From contig CM041777.1 of the NCBI GenBank assembly GCA_023374045.1, positions 88,096,300-88,160,299 of the forward strand: DNA of 64,000 bases, read 5' to 3'. Origin of the DNA: Limonium bicolor (lineage: Eukaryota > Streptophyta > Magnoliopsida > Caryophyllales > Plumbaginaceae). Below are positions 48,932 through 61,480 of this stretch, piece by piece. The notes below the pieces were generated by a model. It did not search any database and was not told the origin of the DNA. It saw nothing but the letters and a program-made list of their open reading frames with translations. Numbering within the stretch: position 1 is the first letter of the stretch; each line of letters begins with the position of its first letter. The position numbers and the translations under genes were made by a program.

Positions 48932-49204
48932 ATCTTATATCCTAGTGTACGTAGTTAGACTTAGACTTTGTTTTTGCTGAAGCAACTCTCAAAGTTTGTA
49001 AAGTTCAACTCTCTCTTATTTTTGAAAGTTGAATGGGTTTGTTTGCAATTCGTTTTCAATGTTGCAATTCAAACTGGCAACTTGGTTTATGGTCATAGTG
49101 TGGTTGGTTATCAAAGGGCAATACCAGTTGGATGCCCTGTACAGGTTGTATATACGATTGTAAATTGGGTTGTGTTGGAAAACATATGTGGTAGATGCTA
49201 AAAA

Positions 49205-49585
49205 ACAAAAAAAAAACTAAAAAAAAAACCACGGTTCACTTAAAACCGTGGTTTAAAACTCAATGGAACGGGAGTATAAACCACGGTTTATTAAAGAACC
49301 GTCGTATAAAGTACTCATATACCACAGTTAACTACCCGAACCGTCGTATAAAACGCAATGGAACGACATTAAATACCACGGTTTCCGTCATAACCGTGGT
49401 ATAAGTCGTCTGATTTCCCGTGCCACAACGGGCTTTAAACGACGGTTTTACGAACCGTGGTTTATAATGCGTATTTTAAACGACGGTTTCAAACCGTGGT
49501 TTATATGAATTTTCCAATATACCACGCGAGTATAAACCACGGTCTCAAACCGTGGTATATGAGAAAAATAACCGTGGTAAAAAAC
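49205..49585 (+). repeat. CACTA right subterminal repeats
   Basis: Repeated AAACCACGGTT, AACCGTCGTATA and AAACGACGGTTT cores in both orientations mirror the left end. Poly-A-rich sequence at 49199-49228 precedes them. Confidence 0.88.
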
Positions 49586-49604
49586 ATTTTCTGCACTAGT
49601 GGAG

Positions 49605-51207
49605 GATCCTTAGGACATATGCTATGTCTTTACATAACAGTTAGTGCGCGTCGCACCTCCTGACTCTTATACATTTCTTGAAAGGAATTCACTATTTCCT
49701 TTAGTCTCGTTAACTTAACTGAGTTCCTTTACTTTAACCATTCTTGGTAATCCGTTGCTCTTGCTTGACTTTTACTGCTGACCGTAGTATGGAGTTGACT
49801 ACTTCCCGTGATCCAGACTCTACTTGTATACATATGTGGGGTACCCTACTGATACATTACTACTTATCCAACTAACCCATAAGTAGGTCTGTCAGGCACA
49901 AGCTCCTATCGGAGTGCGGTCGTCCCACATTACAATTGGTACACTCGTAGTGTTCGTCACACGCCTAGGTGAAGTATTCTGTTGTCAACTCCCTTATATT
50001 GTCCCGTGACAATATGCATTCCGTGCTTCCCGAACTTATCGAGGGAAAGTTTATCCACTGTTGTATCTTTATCAACTGCCCTTGGTTTTACTGGTTTGGT
50101 TTTAAAGAAGGTTAGAAAGAAGTATTTGTTTGAAAGAAAATCTGGTTTCGAAAGAAAAGAGTTTGAAATAAATCTAAGCTTGAAAGAAAAATTTTCATGG
50201 TTTCACAACGTCTTCTTGCTTTAACCAAGTCTAGCTTCTTGCTGATGGTGTACTTCCAATTATAGAGGTTAGGCTATCTAGTCCTTCAACGGTTATGATG
50301 ACCTCACTTAACTTCATAGTATTACTACTAAGTACTTTGTATTTGTTATAAATTTCCCAAACATCCCTGTTATAGCAGCACTTGCCATGGCAAGTGCGCC
50401 ATGCTAACTGGCTATCGGTTAAACACATACCGGTTGTGGTATTGTTCTTTACCCGCACTGTCATCAGTGGCCTTGTTGGCCCTCACTTGATCTATAGTCT
50501 TGACAATTGACCCTCTGGGCGACTTCTCACTGTATTCACATGATAATCATTAACTAGGGCGTTTCCCATTCTGGAGACCCCTTTTTCTTAGTATTGTTTC
50601 CTCTTCGTAGCCCGTTCCACGCATTTGTCGTGGTTACTGTGACTTGTCTCTTGTTGGGCACTACGTTGTAGTTCCTTGTCGGTTGGTATACGTTGGTGTA
50701 TCATTTAACAACTGTGGTCCCGTAGACACTCGTCTCGGGTTTCATTAATCCACTTCCTGCCTGTTGCACGGTTGGTGCGTTGCAAGCTGGTTGTGCTCGA
50801 CTGCTCAGCATGTCGACCCAGGTTGCCGGAAATTCTATTCTCTTATACACAAAATTCTTCATTCTTCGCTATTAAATGCGGTTAACATTGTTCAGGTAGA
50901 AACCGTCTCTGGGATTCCCACTCTTCGGGATCTACCGTATGACTAGTTCTCCGTTCTCACAGAAGTACTTAATAACAGCCAGATCGGGTATTCCCGAGTA
51001 TGAGAGGACTTTCATCTCTCTGGCGTTGTTTCCCAAGTTATAACAGGGATTGTGGAGGGTGGGATGGATATCGTAGGTTTCCAGTACACACTGATAATAC
51101 CTAACTAGCGTATCACTCACGCTATCACTCAACCCTTAACCCAAAGTACTTAAATCCTAACTCGGTACTGCCTAAGCTCGGTAACTCAGTCATCAGAGCG
51201 ATACTTC
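49605..51207 (-). mobile_element. Minus-strand B internal region, PBS-proximal part
   Basis: It matches 18159-19590 in reverse complement. It runs from the PBS to the CACTA insertion. No gag is recognisable. The right end of the homology in the plus copy stops at the position equal to about 51037, where element A begins. Confidence 0.75.
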
Positions 51208-51219
51208 GCTCTGATACCA
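51208..51219 (-). other. Primer binding site of minus-strand B
   Basis: On the minus strand TGGTATCAGAGC, the initiator tRNA-Met type PBS, lies five bases inside the LTR end. A GAGCG...CGCTC stem-loop follows, as in element A. Confidence 0.93.
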
Positions 51220-51224
51220 CTTTT

Positions 51225-54200
51225 TGTAACACCCCATCCAACATTAACACACTTAACAACAAACTGCAGCGGAAAACATACTTCATCACATTACTTAACT
51301 CGTTGGTGTTACACGCCGTTAACCACCCACGTGGCTAACAAGGCTATTACACATACATTGTATCGGTCTGATGGACTAGATTCCGAGCGACGGCACATTA
51401 CTATCCCTTTCCAATAACAACAAAAACATACATATAGCTTCCAACTGTACCGAGTATTCACAAACTAACGCCGATAACAATTTCCGTCTTACTACACCTA
51501 CTGTACTGTACATATATAACTTAAATGATTACCCATGTACAAGCGACTACCCGTCCTACTCTCAAACGGCTTCCAGCTCCTTGTACCTGAAATAGGAAAA
51601 AGAAGAGAAAAGGGTGGCCCCCAGGGGCTCAGCACCTTTGCTGGTATGGTAATCCCGCAGCCCGCATGCTACCGGGCCACGCACAACTAATTGTCGTCTT
51701 AGCATGCGGTTGATTATATTTGAATCATGCATGTAAACTATCAACACACAACACATCACATTCCACCACAATGGGCTCAACACATAACACATCACATCCT
51801 TACTTGATAACTTACTCATTGTGTTCATTAACCCTAGAAGGTTCTCCTCTAGTGGAGCTACTTCTTTAATAGACGACACTTACCTAATAATCGGGTTATC
51901 CATAAACGTCTCTTTTATAAGATGGGATTCATATCCATGATCCACATACACCACATAACAACACTTTTCACGTTTCAACGTGCACATAACATAACATCGC
52001 AATGGAAATTGCAGTACAACCATAACACATAACATAACGGGAACGATTCTCTTAGGAACCGACCCAAACATAGTTAATTCACTAGTGAGCCTAGAAATGA
52101 TGTCACCCTCATGATAAACTCATTACAAACACTCATTACCGTCCCAATAGTCGGACGAGTAACTTAAGTTAAGATGGTTCGGGTTTAGTGCCCCGAACAC
52201 ACCACACAAACACATGTTCCCCCCTAAACCGATCATAAGTCAGAATAGCTAAGCTTTGGAGTAAGCTAATGGGAGATCGTGACCCGTGAGGGAAACAACC
52301 ATAACAGAGAGGAGGGTAAAGCTAAGAAGGATACCCACTCCCAAACAACGCGCGACCGGAACGCCCGGATTCCTCACCCCCCCATAATACAATATATAAA
52401 CATAGTTATGGGCTCCACTGTGGAACTATCACATCCATACACCAGAACAGTATTAACAACTGGATTAAACACACAAGGGAGGTCCCTACATTCACACACA
52501 AACATCACACAATTAACTCACGCATAGCCGTGGTTAGAACGTTCCCATGGTTTGGGTCGTTAAATCTGAATACCGTTCTCTTATGTGATCCTAGATTTGG
52601 TTAGCTAAGGTATAACACTTTGAGGTTAAACGGTATCGGAATTGAACACGCCACATAAATGAATTACTATAAACTCATTACATGTTTTATTTTACAACGT
52701 GGCAAACATACAGAAAAAACACATTGGCATACAAGCCGGTGTGTAATCCGTAGGACACAGGTTGCAAGAAAACCATACCTGTCACCGCAGGGAATTACTT
52801 TACCAGGTGTTCTCACGCTCCTCGGCTCACACTTGTTCCTCATGTCTTACTCTTGAACCACTATTTACATGTGAAATGGTTCAATTAATATTAAGGTGTT
52901 ACGGTAGGTACATAATTGCTACTCCCGTACTTACCCCGTTATCCGTTATTTCAGTTTAACATTATGTACTTAAACTCACAACTTTCCCAACCACTTCCAA
53001 CACTAGTTTATACTTCTTAGGACCTTAAAAGTCACAAAACAAGGCCTTAACAACATCCAAAACCATTACCCATCAATCCACCACCTTTAGAACACTTTAA
53101 AACACATTTTAGGCCATTTTTGGTCTGGTCCGGACCCAAGGTCCCGGACCAATTCCTGCATTCACTCTCGGCATGTTTTTATGGGTGGTCCGGGTACCTA
53201 TACAAGGGCTAGGTCCCGAACCATGTTAATAACTTGTCAAAACATCATTTTTCAACCCCTAATCCAACCTTAAACCTTACCTAATCATTCCATAATCTTT
53301 TCACATGTTTCCTACATGTTTAAACACCTTAAAATAAGCACTAAACTTTCCTAAATCATCACTAACTTGTTACTCAATTCCTTACAACAATTCCTAGCAC
53401 TTATAACATTTTCCTTAGATTTCTAAGTGGTATATCATGCCTACTACCTCAACTAACCAAAGTGTTGTCTCACAAACATTACCACCACTCCATAAGCATT
53501 ATTTCTCACAAACACCTCCTTTACACAACTCTTTTCTACTTCCACAAGTTTACACTTATACCTTCACAAGGCATTACTTCTCCTTTGTTTACCAAAACTT
53601 GAACAAGACTTAACACTTCAAATCTCATAACTTTGGTGTGTATAAAACACTCATTTGATTTCTAAACTCTCCAAGACCATGCCCAAGGCATCTTAACACT
53701 TAAGAACACCTTAAATCACCTTCTTTCACCATCTTTACACTTAACCATTCCTAGCACCTTCTAGCTCATAAAATCTCATTACAATACATAAACTCCTTTG
53801 TTTATCAACTAAATTTTACCATAGCTTCTCTTGTATATCCTCACGTCCAAACACTTAGGTTTTCACCTTTCGACAACCAAGAACACTTAATCTCTTAATA
53901 CACCTTCCTTACACACAAACATATTGTTTTTCATCCTTTAACCACCAAAGATATTCATCTTCACAAGTAATGCTCTTTACACACACCTAAACCTTTAACA
54001 ACACTACATCACAATATAGTGCATAAACTTAAATTGCTAGGCACTTAGGCCCTTAAATTGCACTAAACTTAAACACTGAATTTCCACATTTAAATGCCTT
54101 CAACCTGCGAATACACACAACAATGCTCCCATGTCCTTTTAGTCCACCTTGTGGATAGTTTTCTAGCTCATTTCCCATTGGCTCTTTAAGTCATTTATTA

Positions 54201-54913
54201 AGCAAATATAACTCAATTTCCTAGTACAATAAACCACATTAAGAGAGGTCATTTACCTCTTTGTTTCTAAGCTTTCTCACTTGTTTTCTCATATTTTTTT
54301 CCTTGATTGAAAATCGGCAAGGAGCTTTATCACTTTTCAATCTTCTAACCAATACACATATAAGGGCAATGAGCATTAAGTTTAATACTTAAACTCATAA
54401 TTAAACCCTAGGTTTACATAAGTGTCTTAAAACACTAAAATTTGATGATTACCTTTGGAATTTGAAAGAGAGCTTGGTTAAGTGGCAAGATAGGACTCCT
54501 CCTAGTCCCTTGAAGATTGAATTAAGCTAAGAAAATAGCAAGACAAGGCACCATTGTAAGGTGAATTTTCGGCTATACAAAGAAAATGATGGGAACTTGG
54601 ATTTTCTTTGATTTTCCTTACCTTGAAACAAAGGAGAATGAGAAGGCATGGAAATATGAGCTCAAGCTCCTTCAATGGTGAATCTCCATGGCACCAAAAT
54701 TGAGTTCTTGAAGATTTGAAAAGGGAAATGAAGAGCTCACTCTAACTAAGACAAAGGTAGTCTTGAAATTGATTTTGGAGCATGGAGTCATAAGTTACAA
54801 GCATTCTAAGATGGAGAAGGGATACTTGCTGTAGCAAAACGAGATTGAGAGGAGGATGAAGATGAATACGGTGGTGAGTGAAGGAAATAAAGAGAGGAGG
54901 TGAGAGGTAAGTC
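51225..54913 (-). repeat. Minus-strand B 5' LTR (interrupted by LINE)
   Basis: It starts TGTAACACCCC on the plus strand and follows 34661-38430 closely, with small indels and one deleted hairpin unit near 53130. It stops at GGTAAGTCT against the LINE poly-A tract. The missing part (about 0.8 kb) would lie beyond the LINE, outside the window. Confidence 0.88.
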
Positions 54914-54948
54914 TTTTTTTTTTTTGATCAAAAACGACATCTTACATA

Positions 54949-56043
54949 TTAATCACCAGGATAGGAAGCATCCTGATCTAACCACAAACTACAACAATCC
55001 GCGGGCAAACTGAGATCTAAATACCCCCTGTTACATTTTAACCCAAACTTGGCTAAACTATCCGCAGCTTTGTTACACAACCTATTGATTTTCCTAATAC
55101 TACATGTATCAAACCAGGCAAGCAAGGATCTGCAACCTCTGGAAACCCCTTCAAAGGGGGATTTCCCATCACCTCTCTGCAGAACAAGATCAATTGCTAA
55201 TTGAGAATCAGATTCCACAATTATTTTCTTAAAGTTGAGCTCCTTTGCTGATTTTAGACCGTCAAAAATTGCCCAAACTTCCGCTTCCAGGACTCCAGTC
55301 TTACCCATGAAGTGGGTAAAACCACCCTTCCAAGTGCCTCTGTGATCTCTGATGCATCCACCAGCTGCAGCAGCTCCTTCGAGACTCATTGCAGCATCTA
55401 CATTGACTTTAGTGACGCCATCAGGGGGGATCCATCCAGTCCGGTCGTCCTCCATACTCTGTCTCTCCAGGCCATTGCTTCGAGCTTTATCTACCAGGTA
55501 CCGCTGCAAATTATCATGAAGCAAATTCAGAGGCAAATCTGAAGCAGTAAGATTATTGTGGAACTTTAGATTTCTCCACTTCCAGAGAGTAAAACAAGTC
55601 ACAGCAAAGATATCAGCCCAGTTAGATTTGAATTCACTCATCATTTCAGCACACTTAAGGTTATTAAATAGCCAATCCTGCAAGTTCAAAGAGAAAAAAT
55701 TTTTAACAACAGTGTTCCCATTCAGCAAGGTATTCCAAACCCTTGTGCTAACTTTACAGTTTCTAAGCACATGGCAAGTATCTTCAATACCTCCACAAGC
55801 ATCACACAAATTATTCTGTGTTATTCCCCGGCTGGAAAGGAGGTCTTTTGTCTTTAGACCCTGATGGATCCCCAGCCAGATAAATGTTTTAACTTTTTCA
55901 GCAACTTGAAGTTTCCACACATACTTCCAAATGGGATTTTTCCTACCCTTGTTTCTGACCATTTCATATGCTGAGGAGACAGTAAACCCCTGACCAGATT
56001 TAGTATCCAGGCCAAATAACAGAATCTTCAAGATTAGGATCAA
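54949..56043 (-). CDS. LINE ORF2 C-terminal part: zf-RVT and RNase H
   Basis: The 364-residue frame begins inside ORF2 (an upstream frameshift separates it from RT). Residues about 35-115 form the zf-RVT region (VWKLQVAEKVKTFIWLG, then CDACGGIEDTCHVLRNC, a cysteine/histidine cluster). Residues about 210-330 form an RNase H domain of the RVT_3 type: VNVDAAMS with the first catalytic Asp, then LEAEVWAIFDGL with Glu, VESDSQLAIDL with Asp, and NKAADSLAKFGL at the end. Such an RNase H tail occurs in a subset of plant L1 elements and helps remove the RNA template. The domain looks intact. Confidence 0.9.
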   Translation of the reverse strand: MILILKILLFGLDTKSGQGFTVSSAYEMVRNKGRKNPIWKYVWKLQVAEKVKTFIWLGIHQGLKTKDLLSSRGITQNNLCDACGGIEDTCHVLRNCKVSTRVWNTLLNGNTVVKNFFSLNLQDWLFNNLKCAEMMSEFKSNWADIFAVTCFTLWKWRNLKFHNNLTASDLPLNLLHDNLQRYLVDKARSNGLERQSMEDDRTGWIPPDGVTKVNVDAAMSLEGAAAAGGCIRDHRGTWKGGFTHFMGKTGVLEAEVWAIFDGLKSAKELNFKKIIVESDSQLAIDLVLQRGDGKSPFEGVSRGCRSLLAWFDTCSIRKINRLCNKAADSLAKFGLKCNRGYLDLSLPADCCSLWLDQDASYPGD

Positions 56044-56626
56044 AAATTTTTACTCTCAGTCTATCCAGAATATCATCAGGAAGGTAGCTGCTGATTTAAA
56101 TCCCATTTCCAACCCTCTTTATCACACCAGAAGCTTGCCACCACCTATCTTTATCAATACTCTCCGGATCACTAACTAAATTAATAAGGGGATCCTCCAA
56201 CAGCCAACTATCCAACCAGAATTAATAATTTTCCCATTTCCCAGGTTCCATCTAGCACCCTTATCAATGATCTTACTGGAATCTAGAATGTTTTTCCATG
56301 TGCATGACGCATTCCTAGAATTCAGATTCCTATATTTACTTCTAAGAACTCTTTGCCAAAGGCCCTCCTGGTTTTGGATAAGCTTCCAGGAAAGTTTAGC
56401 GAGAAATGCTTGATTCATAGATTTTAATTCTCTGATTCCCAAGCCCCCTCCTGTTTGTCATTGGTTATTACACTCCAAGCAACAGTGTGGAGTTTTCTTT
56501 CATTACTACCATGGCCCCATAAAAAATCTCTGGTCAGGTTCTCCAACTTACTGCAAACAGAATCCGGAATTTTCTGTGACAACATATTGTAAACAGGAAT
56601 AGAATTCAGAACAGACTTAGCCAAAA
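56044..56626 (-). pseudogene. LINE ORF2 linker between RT and zf-RVT (frameshifted)
   Basis: Two overlapping open frames (56176-56442 and 56424-56624) cover the thumb/connection part: MAKSVLNSIPVYNM, ENLTRDFLWGH, and GIRELKSMNQAFLAKLSWKL. These are typical of plant LINE ORF2 after the RT core. A frame change near 56440 and loss of frame between 56044 and 56175 break it. Confidence 0.8.
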
Positions 56627-57534
56627 CTAGTCTACCTGCGAAGGAAAGAGATTTAGCCTTCCACCACTAATTCTAGACTGTACTTTCTCAACCAGGTCAC
56701 TGAAGTTCTTCACTTTAGATCTACCCTCTATCAGATTAATGCCTAAATATTTACCAAAGTTATCAGCAAGAGGGATTCCCACTTGCCTACTAATCTCAAT
56801 TCTCCTAGAAACACTAACATTTTTAGAAAACAGAATCCTGGATTTCCCTAGGTTAAATTGTTCCCCAGAAACCTTACAAAAGTCCTGCACAATACTCATT
56901 ATGCTCAAAACATTAGATACATCAGCACTACCAAGTAATACTAAGTCATCTGCAAAGAATAAGTGGGATAGAGATGGACCCCCTTTACTTAACTTAATGG
57001 GACACCACACTTTACTGAGAACAGCATATTAATCAAGTGAGATAATCTCTCCATGCAGATAACAAAGATATAGGGCGACAGAGGGTCACCCTGTCTTATT
57101 CCTTTACTAGGGCAAAAACTTTCAGATTGGGAACCCTCCCATAAGACCCTCATGCTAACAGAACTCACACAACTCATGACCAAGTTAACAAAATCAGGAG
57201 GGAGACTAAGACATTCCAGAGACTCCCTAATAAAGCCCCAAGAGAGTTTATCATATGCTTTTTCAAGATCAATTTTCATAATTACCCACCCATCTCTACA
57301 CTTGGTTCTTTTCATAGAAAAGAGAATCTCTTGCATAAGGATATGGTTATCTTGAATATTTCTGCCAGGAACAAAACTGCATTGGCAAGGGGAGATAATC
57401 CTAGGCAGAAAGGATTTAATCCTATTTGCAAGCAGCTTAGAGATGATTTTGTAAGAGACATTGCAAAGGGCAATTGGTCTGAATTGCTTCATGTTCACCG
57501 GACAGGTGTAACACCCCCGAATCACAACCAACAA
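56627..57534 (-). pseudogene. LINE reverse transcriptase core
   Basis: RT copies LINE RNA at a nicked target. On the minus strand the order is FRPIALCNVSYKIISKLLAN (from about 57485), CSFVPGRNIQDNHIL, MKIDLEKAYDKLSWGFI (first Asp), GIRQGDPLSPYIFVICMERL, then FADDLVLLG with the catalytic Asp pair near 56945-56960, and the GKYLGI strand near 56745. The frame shifts near 57000, just before the active site. The few codons read at 57507-57534 belong to the solo LTR, not the LINE; upstream coding continues at 63823. Confidence 0.9.
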
Positions 57535-58029
57535 TTAAACGACGCGCCTAAGTTAGCAGGAGAAGTCTACGCAGCGGTTTCAACTCTATTCGGGTGTCAC
57601 AGATGCCAACCACCCATGTGGTTGACAGTCCTCATTACCAACTCCAAGTTACGGTCTGAATGACTGGAATCTAAACCTTAACCAAATCCAAGTACGAATA
57701 GGAATTACGAACCAAGTACCGAGAGTCTACAACATAAGTTCTTAATCCAACAACATAAACCGGAAGTAAATCCATACATTAAAGCATACTACTAAAAGTC
57801 TTGCCATGTGGACTACCCCTATGGTAGTCACCCTTGCCTACTCTCCGTTATCGTCTGGCACAAGACCTAAAAAAAATTAGTGTAAAGGACTCAGCAAACT
57901 ACGCTGAGTATGAACGTGTGAAGCCCGTATGTTACCGGGCCACACGACTAATTGGTCGAATATTATTAAGTCCATTTTACATGCTATGATAAAGCAGTAA
58001 AGTACACATCAGTACATCATGATATCATA

Positions 58030-59080
58030 CACACTCATCGGTAGCATAGCAATATCAGCAAGCAACCAAGCACATCTTGCAAGTAACACAGCAATATCAA
58101 TAAGCAACCAAGCACAACTTGCCAGTAGCATAACAATGTCAAACACGCAGTCCAGCATAATAAGCTGCTAGTGTAGCAACAACAGTCAAGTAATTATAGG
58201 ACGTGTGCGTAGGTACATTATACCGTCAATCCTCGCTATGGGATCATTCAAGAGATTGCGTATTGTTATCTTGTTCTCATTACATATGTTTTCCTTTCTT
58301 CTCTTGCACCGAGTCCGGGGGATGTAGGTTAGATCCCGAGACTTTATAATATAGGTGCTATTCATTCCTTGTTACTTAAATTATCACACTTGTGAATTTT
58401 CTTATTTGCTTGGTTTCGTTACACATGTTTTCCTCTATTCTCTGGCACCAAGTCAGGGGATATAGATTAGATCCCGAGCTTATTATGTAGGTGCTATTCG
58501 TTCCTTGTTTCTTTAAGGATTATTTGTGAATTCTTTTATCACCGCATGTTGGAGGTCGTCGCCTCCATAGCTAATCCCTCATTCCCGGCGTCATGCGCCG
58601 AGAAAGCGGAGTCGCCTCTTGACTCCAGGATAAGCTCCCCCAATTTGTCACTCCCCCATTCCCGACGTCATGCGTCGAGAAAGCGGAGTCGCCTCTAGAC
58701 TCCAGGATGTGCTCCACACAGAAGGGCGAAGGATCTGATGCAGATACCAACTCCGAATATTCCATACCGCGCGGGCCCGAGCTGTTGTCTTCCCGGGTTA
58801 TTCTCATGTTTCACAGTTGATACTTTTCGTTTCATTATCATTATAATCTCGACACCATAGTGGGTGTCATTAGCGGTCCTCTAAAGTTAGAGAGGATTCG
58901 TCTCTTTGTATAGTTCTTTTGTTTTGTCTACGTGGTTCGTCATGTCTCACCCAAGGAGACTTGCTCTCATTATGATTAATGAATAGACACCATAGTGAGT
59001 GTCATGGTAGTCCTCGATGGATTAGAGAGGAGTTCCCCTTATTGAGTTTTCTTTGTTTTCATAGTTCGTAGTAGTTCGTC
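58030..59080 (+). repeat. Cluster of short direct repeats within the solo LTR
   Basis: Four different tandem pairs occur: a unit of about 55 bp with AGCAACCAAGCACA at 58035-58140; a unit of about 150 bp with GGTGCTATTC at 58270-58520; a unit of about 85 bp with AAAGCGGAGTCGCCTCT at 58580-58710; and a unit of about 136 bp starting GACACCATAGTG at 58850 and 58986. Confidence 0.75.
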
Positions 59081-60029
59081 TCAAGTTCCATAAACGAGAA
59101 AGGGACTAAACTACTGTGTGCGCGCAAGTAAAATGCCACAAGGATATATATAACACGCATAAAAGCAAGCCACAAGAAGCAATCCAATTTTCATGCTTTT
59201 AGTCTTAGAGTCATTGTCACACAAAGCACACAGCACACAAAGCAAACAAGTCGTGTAACACGGCAACATACGAACCACACATGTCCATACCTTATCCGAA
59301 GCACGAGTCGTCCTACACTCGAAGTCCCGGTCGGAGTTCGCTACGGTCCTAGAGTTGATTAAAACAATGTGTCAGCTCATTATTTTATGTGACGACACTT
59401 TATATCGTATGTTATTCCCTAGGTATGTCGATACATGGTTAGTTTATATTGACTCTTAGAACTCCACGTGCATTAGTTCTAGGCTTAGCTTACTCCTAGG
59501 ATATTTCATATCTTTATTTACATGTTAACTAAGCCCTTTTTCCTTAGGTAATGTTTTAGGGCGTTTTAAGGGATAATTATGTAACAAGTTTGTTTAACAT
59601 AGAAGTGACTTATCTAATGGATATTCTTTCCTTGAATAAGTAGGTGGGCTATATTTTAACCCTTGTACAATGATAATATGGATCATAGAATATTCCTAAA
59701 CCCATTGATGCAGCAGTCCAAAAGTTTCTAAGTTTGAAACACAAGTACATTATTAAGCGTCACCTTTAAGGTAATACATGATGTTTAACCTTCTCTACAT
59801 GTCTCGCTAACCTGGTTATGTTTATTAACTATGGTTTGGGTTCATTATTAGACCTGATTCCCACTTATGATACTCCTGTAACAGAATTATATTATCAAGG
59901 AAAACTGAAGCCACAAACTTCACATCCTTTCTTGGTCATTGTTGTTAGTTAGTTCAGTTTAGGTTTGTTTTTTCGGTAGGGTTCACCCAACTAGTTGTGG
60001 GTGTTAGCTAGATTATAAGTTCATACCTA

Positions 60030-61480
60030 AGACAACCTAACACTTCTAATGCCTCAGGCAACCTGTTACACAGAACTAGATACAGAAAAAGGAAATCAGA
60101 AACTGGACTGTACACCACGAAACCCGATGCCCTCTCCTTGACTCTTTCCTCTTTAATCACCATTCTTCCTTCCAAATCCCTCCTAAGCCCTTACCTATCT
60201 AGTTGCATATTATGCCACCAATTTATACTCGAAACCACTCCAAACAGCCTACTGTCCCAACTTATACAGAGGCTGATTTCTTCAGAAAACAACTCTCAAA
60301 GCTGAAGCATTATTTTGAATTATCTGTCTTCTTAATCCATTCTGTTACTCACTGATCTTTCACTAATATTTCTTCCCCATGTACTCCTTACTCAGTCACG
60401 TATTTTATTACCACTTTTGAACTCGACATCACTCCACTTCTACTCCCCCACTTCCCTGTACAGAAACAGAAACCAATTTCCAGAAGCAAACATAAACCTG
60501 AAAACAGACCCTGGAATGTCTGTCTATATTTCCCTCCCCAGTGTAACTACACCTCGGTTTCTATGTTAACAAGGCTTTGATTTAAAACAAAACCCAAAAC
60601 CACATGAACACTCCTCTGAATAACGTTGTACAGGCTTAACAAACTGACACTGAAACAGAAAAACCAAATCTGTAACTTACACTGGCAGACTGATGTTTCT
60701 TTTTATTTTCCTTTGCTGTTTATCCTCAGTTACCCGGTTCTTAAATCCTCGAATGACCTGCCAACTTAATTTACATCTGTTACGGTGTTTCTAGTTCATA
60801 CCTAAGACAGTATAACCTTCCTAATATCCCAGCCAGACTGTTACAGAAAACTGAAATTGGCCACCACCTGAAACTGAGCTTGACACCACAATTAATTTTA
60901 TCACCTTGGTTTCTTTTTAAGTTTTCAGATAACCCAAGGCAATCAGGTCTGCACACCTAAGACCTCTTTACACACGGTCTGTAAATTGGGAAGAATGGAA
61001 TACAGGTAATGCAAACGGTAGTTATTACTAGACTACAGAAACTGATAACCTGATGTGAACTTTCTGTTAGAGCTGGTTTCTGTCACCTCAATCTCCTTTC
61101 TGTTTTTCCTACACCGACCTACAACCTCCTCCAGCTAACTTACATACTTAGCTAAGACTGTTTACCAGACTCTAGTTTCGTTCCCAACTCAAGGAGCAAG
61201 ACACCCTCTGAGAACAAATCTACACAGAAACTGCAAGTAAGGTCTGTTGTGGTTCCTTATTGATTCTTTTCTGTTATAGTTTCCCATCTGTTACAGATTA
61301 TGTTTATTCTTTCTTTTGTTCTTCCCTCACACTCATAATCCAGCCACTTAGTTAAAAGTCTTGACCCAGTTTTAATCCCAAAAGACAGAAAACTGCAACT
61401 AAATACGAGATTCTGAAACAGAACTCTTCACCTTTCTGAAAAACTGATAATCTAATACCAGAAACCTGATGCAAGTTTTT
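60030..61480 (+). repeat. Stretch rich in degenerate CAGAAACTG words
   Basis: Variants such as ACAGAAACTG, CTGAAACAG and CAGAAAACTG recur every 50 to 200 bases without a fixed period. There is no coding potential. It may be an old, eroded repeat. Confidence 0.4.

Larger units (their letters stand above)
42541..49601 (+). mobile_element. CACTA (En/Spm) transposon, 7.06 kb
   Basis: It starts CACTAGTAGAAAAAA and its right end, reversed, reads CACTAGTGCAGAAAA. The 3-bp target duplication GAG flanks it (42538-42540 and 49602-49604). Subterminal regions are full of AAACGACGGTT/AACCGTCGTTTA repeats in both orientations. Inside are a TNP2-type transposase and a second gene with a Ulp1-like protease domain, both on the plus strand and both broken. 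The related B sequence without insertion is near 19590. Confidence 0.95.
34661..54913 (-). mobile_element. Minus-strand B element (LARD-like), interrupted by CACTA and LINE
   Basis: Read on the minus strand the order is 5' LTR (54913 down to 51225, cut by a LINE), PBS (51219-51208), internal region (51207-49605 and 42540-39243, split by a CACTA element), polypurine tract and 3' LTR (39242-34661). The internal length without CACTA is about 4.9 kb. No gag-pol motif was found, so it would need proteins from a relative. The outer end of the 5' LTR is hidden by the LINE, so a target duplication cannot be checked. Confidence 0.85.
54914..57506 (-). mobile_element. L1-type LINE, 3' part, inserted in B LTR
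   Basis: On the minus strand it ends in a poly-A tail (the T run at 54914-54925) about 20 bases after the last stop. It encodes RT, a zf-RVT region and an RNase H domain, in plant L1 order. It continues at 63823 after a solo LTR insertion and runs past the window end. The right-hand target duplication is therefore not visible. Confidence 0.93.

Noticed and set aside
58030..58140. CRISPR-like direct repeats
   Set aside because: Only two to three units without unique equal-length spacers, in a plant retroelement context.
58571..58807. 78-aa minus-strand frame in the solo LTR
   Set aside because: It covers a tandem duplication and has no recognisable domain.
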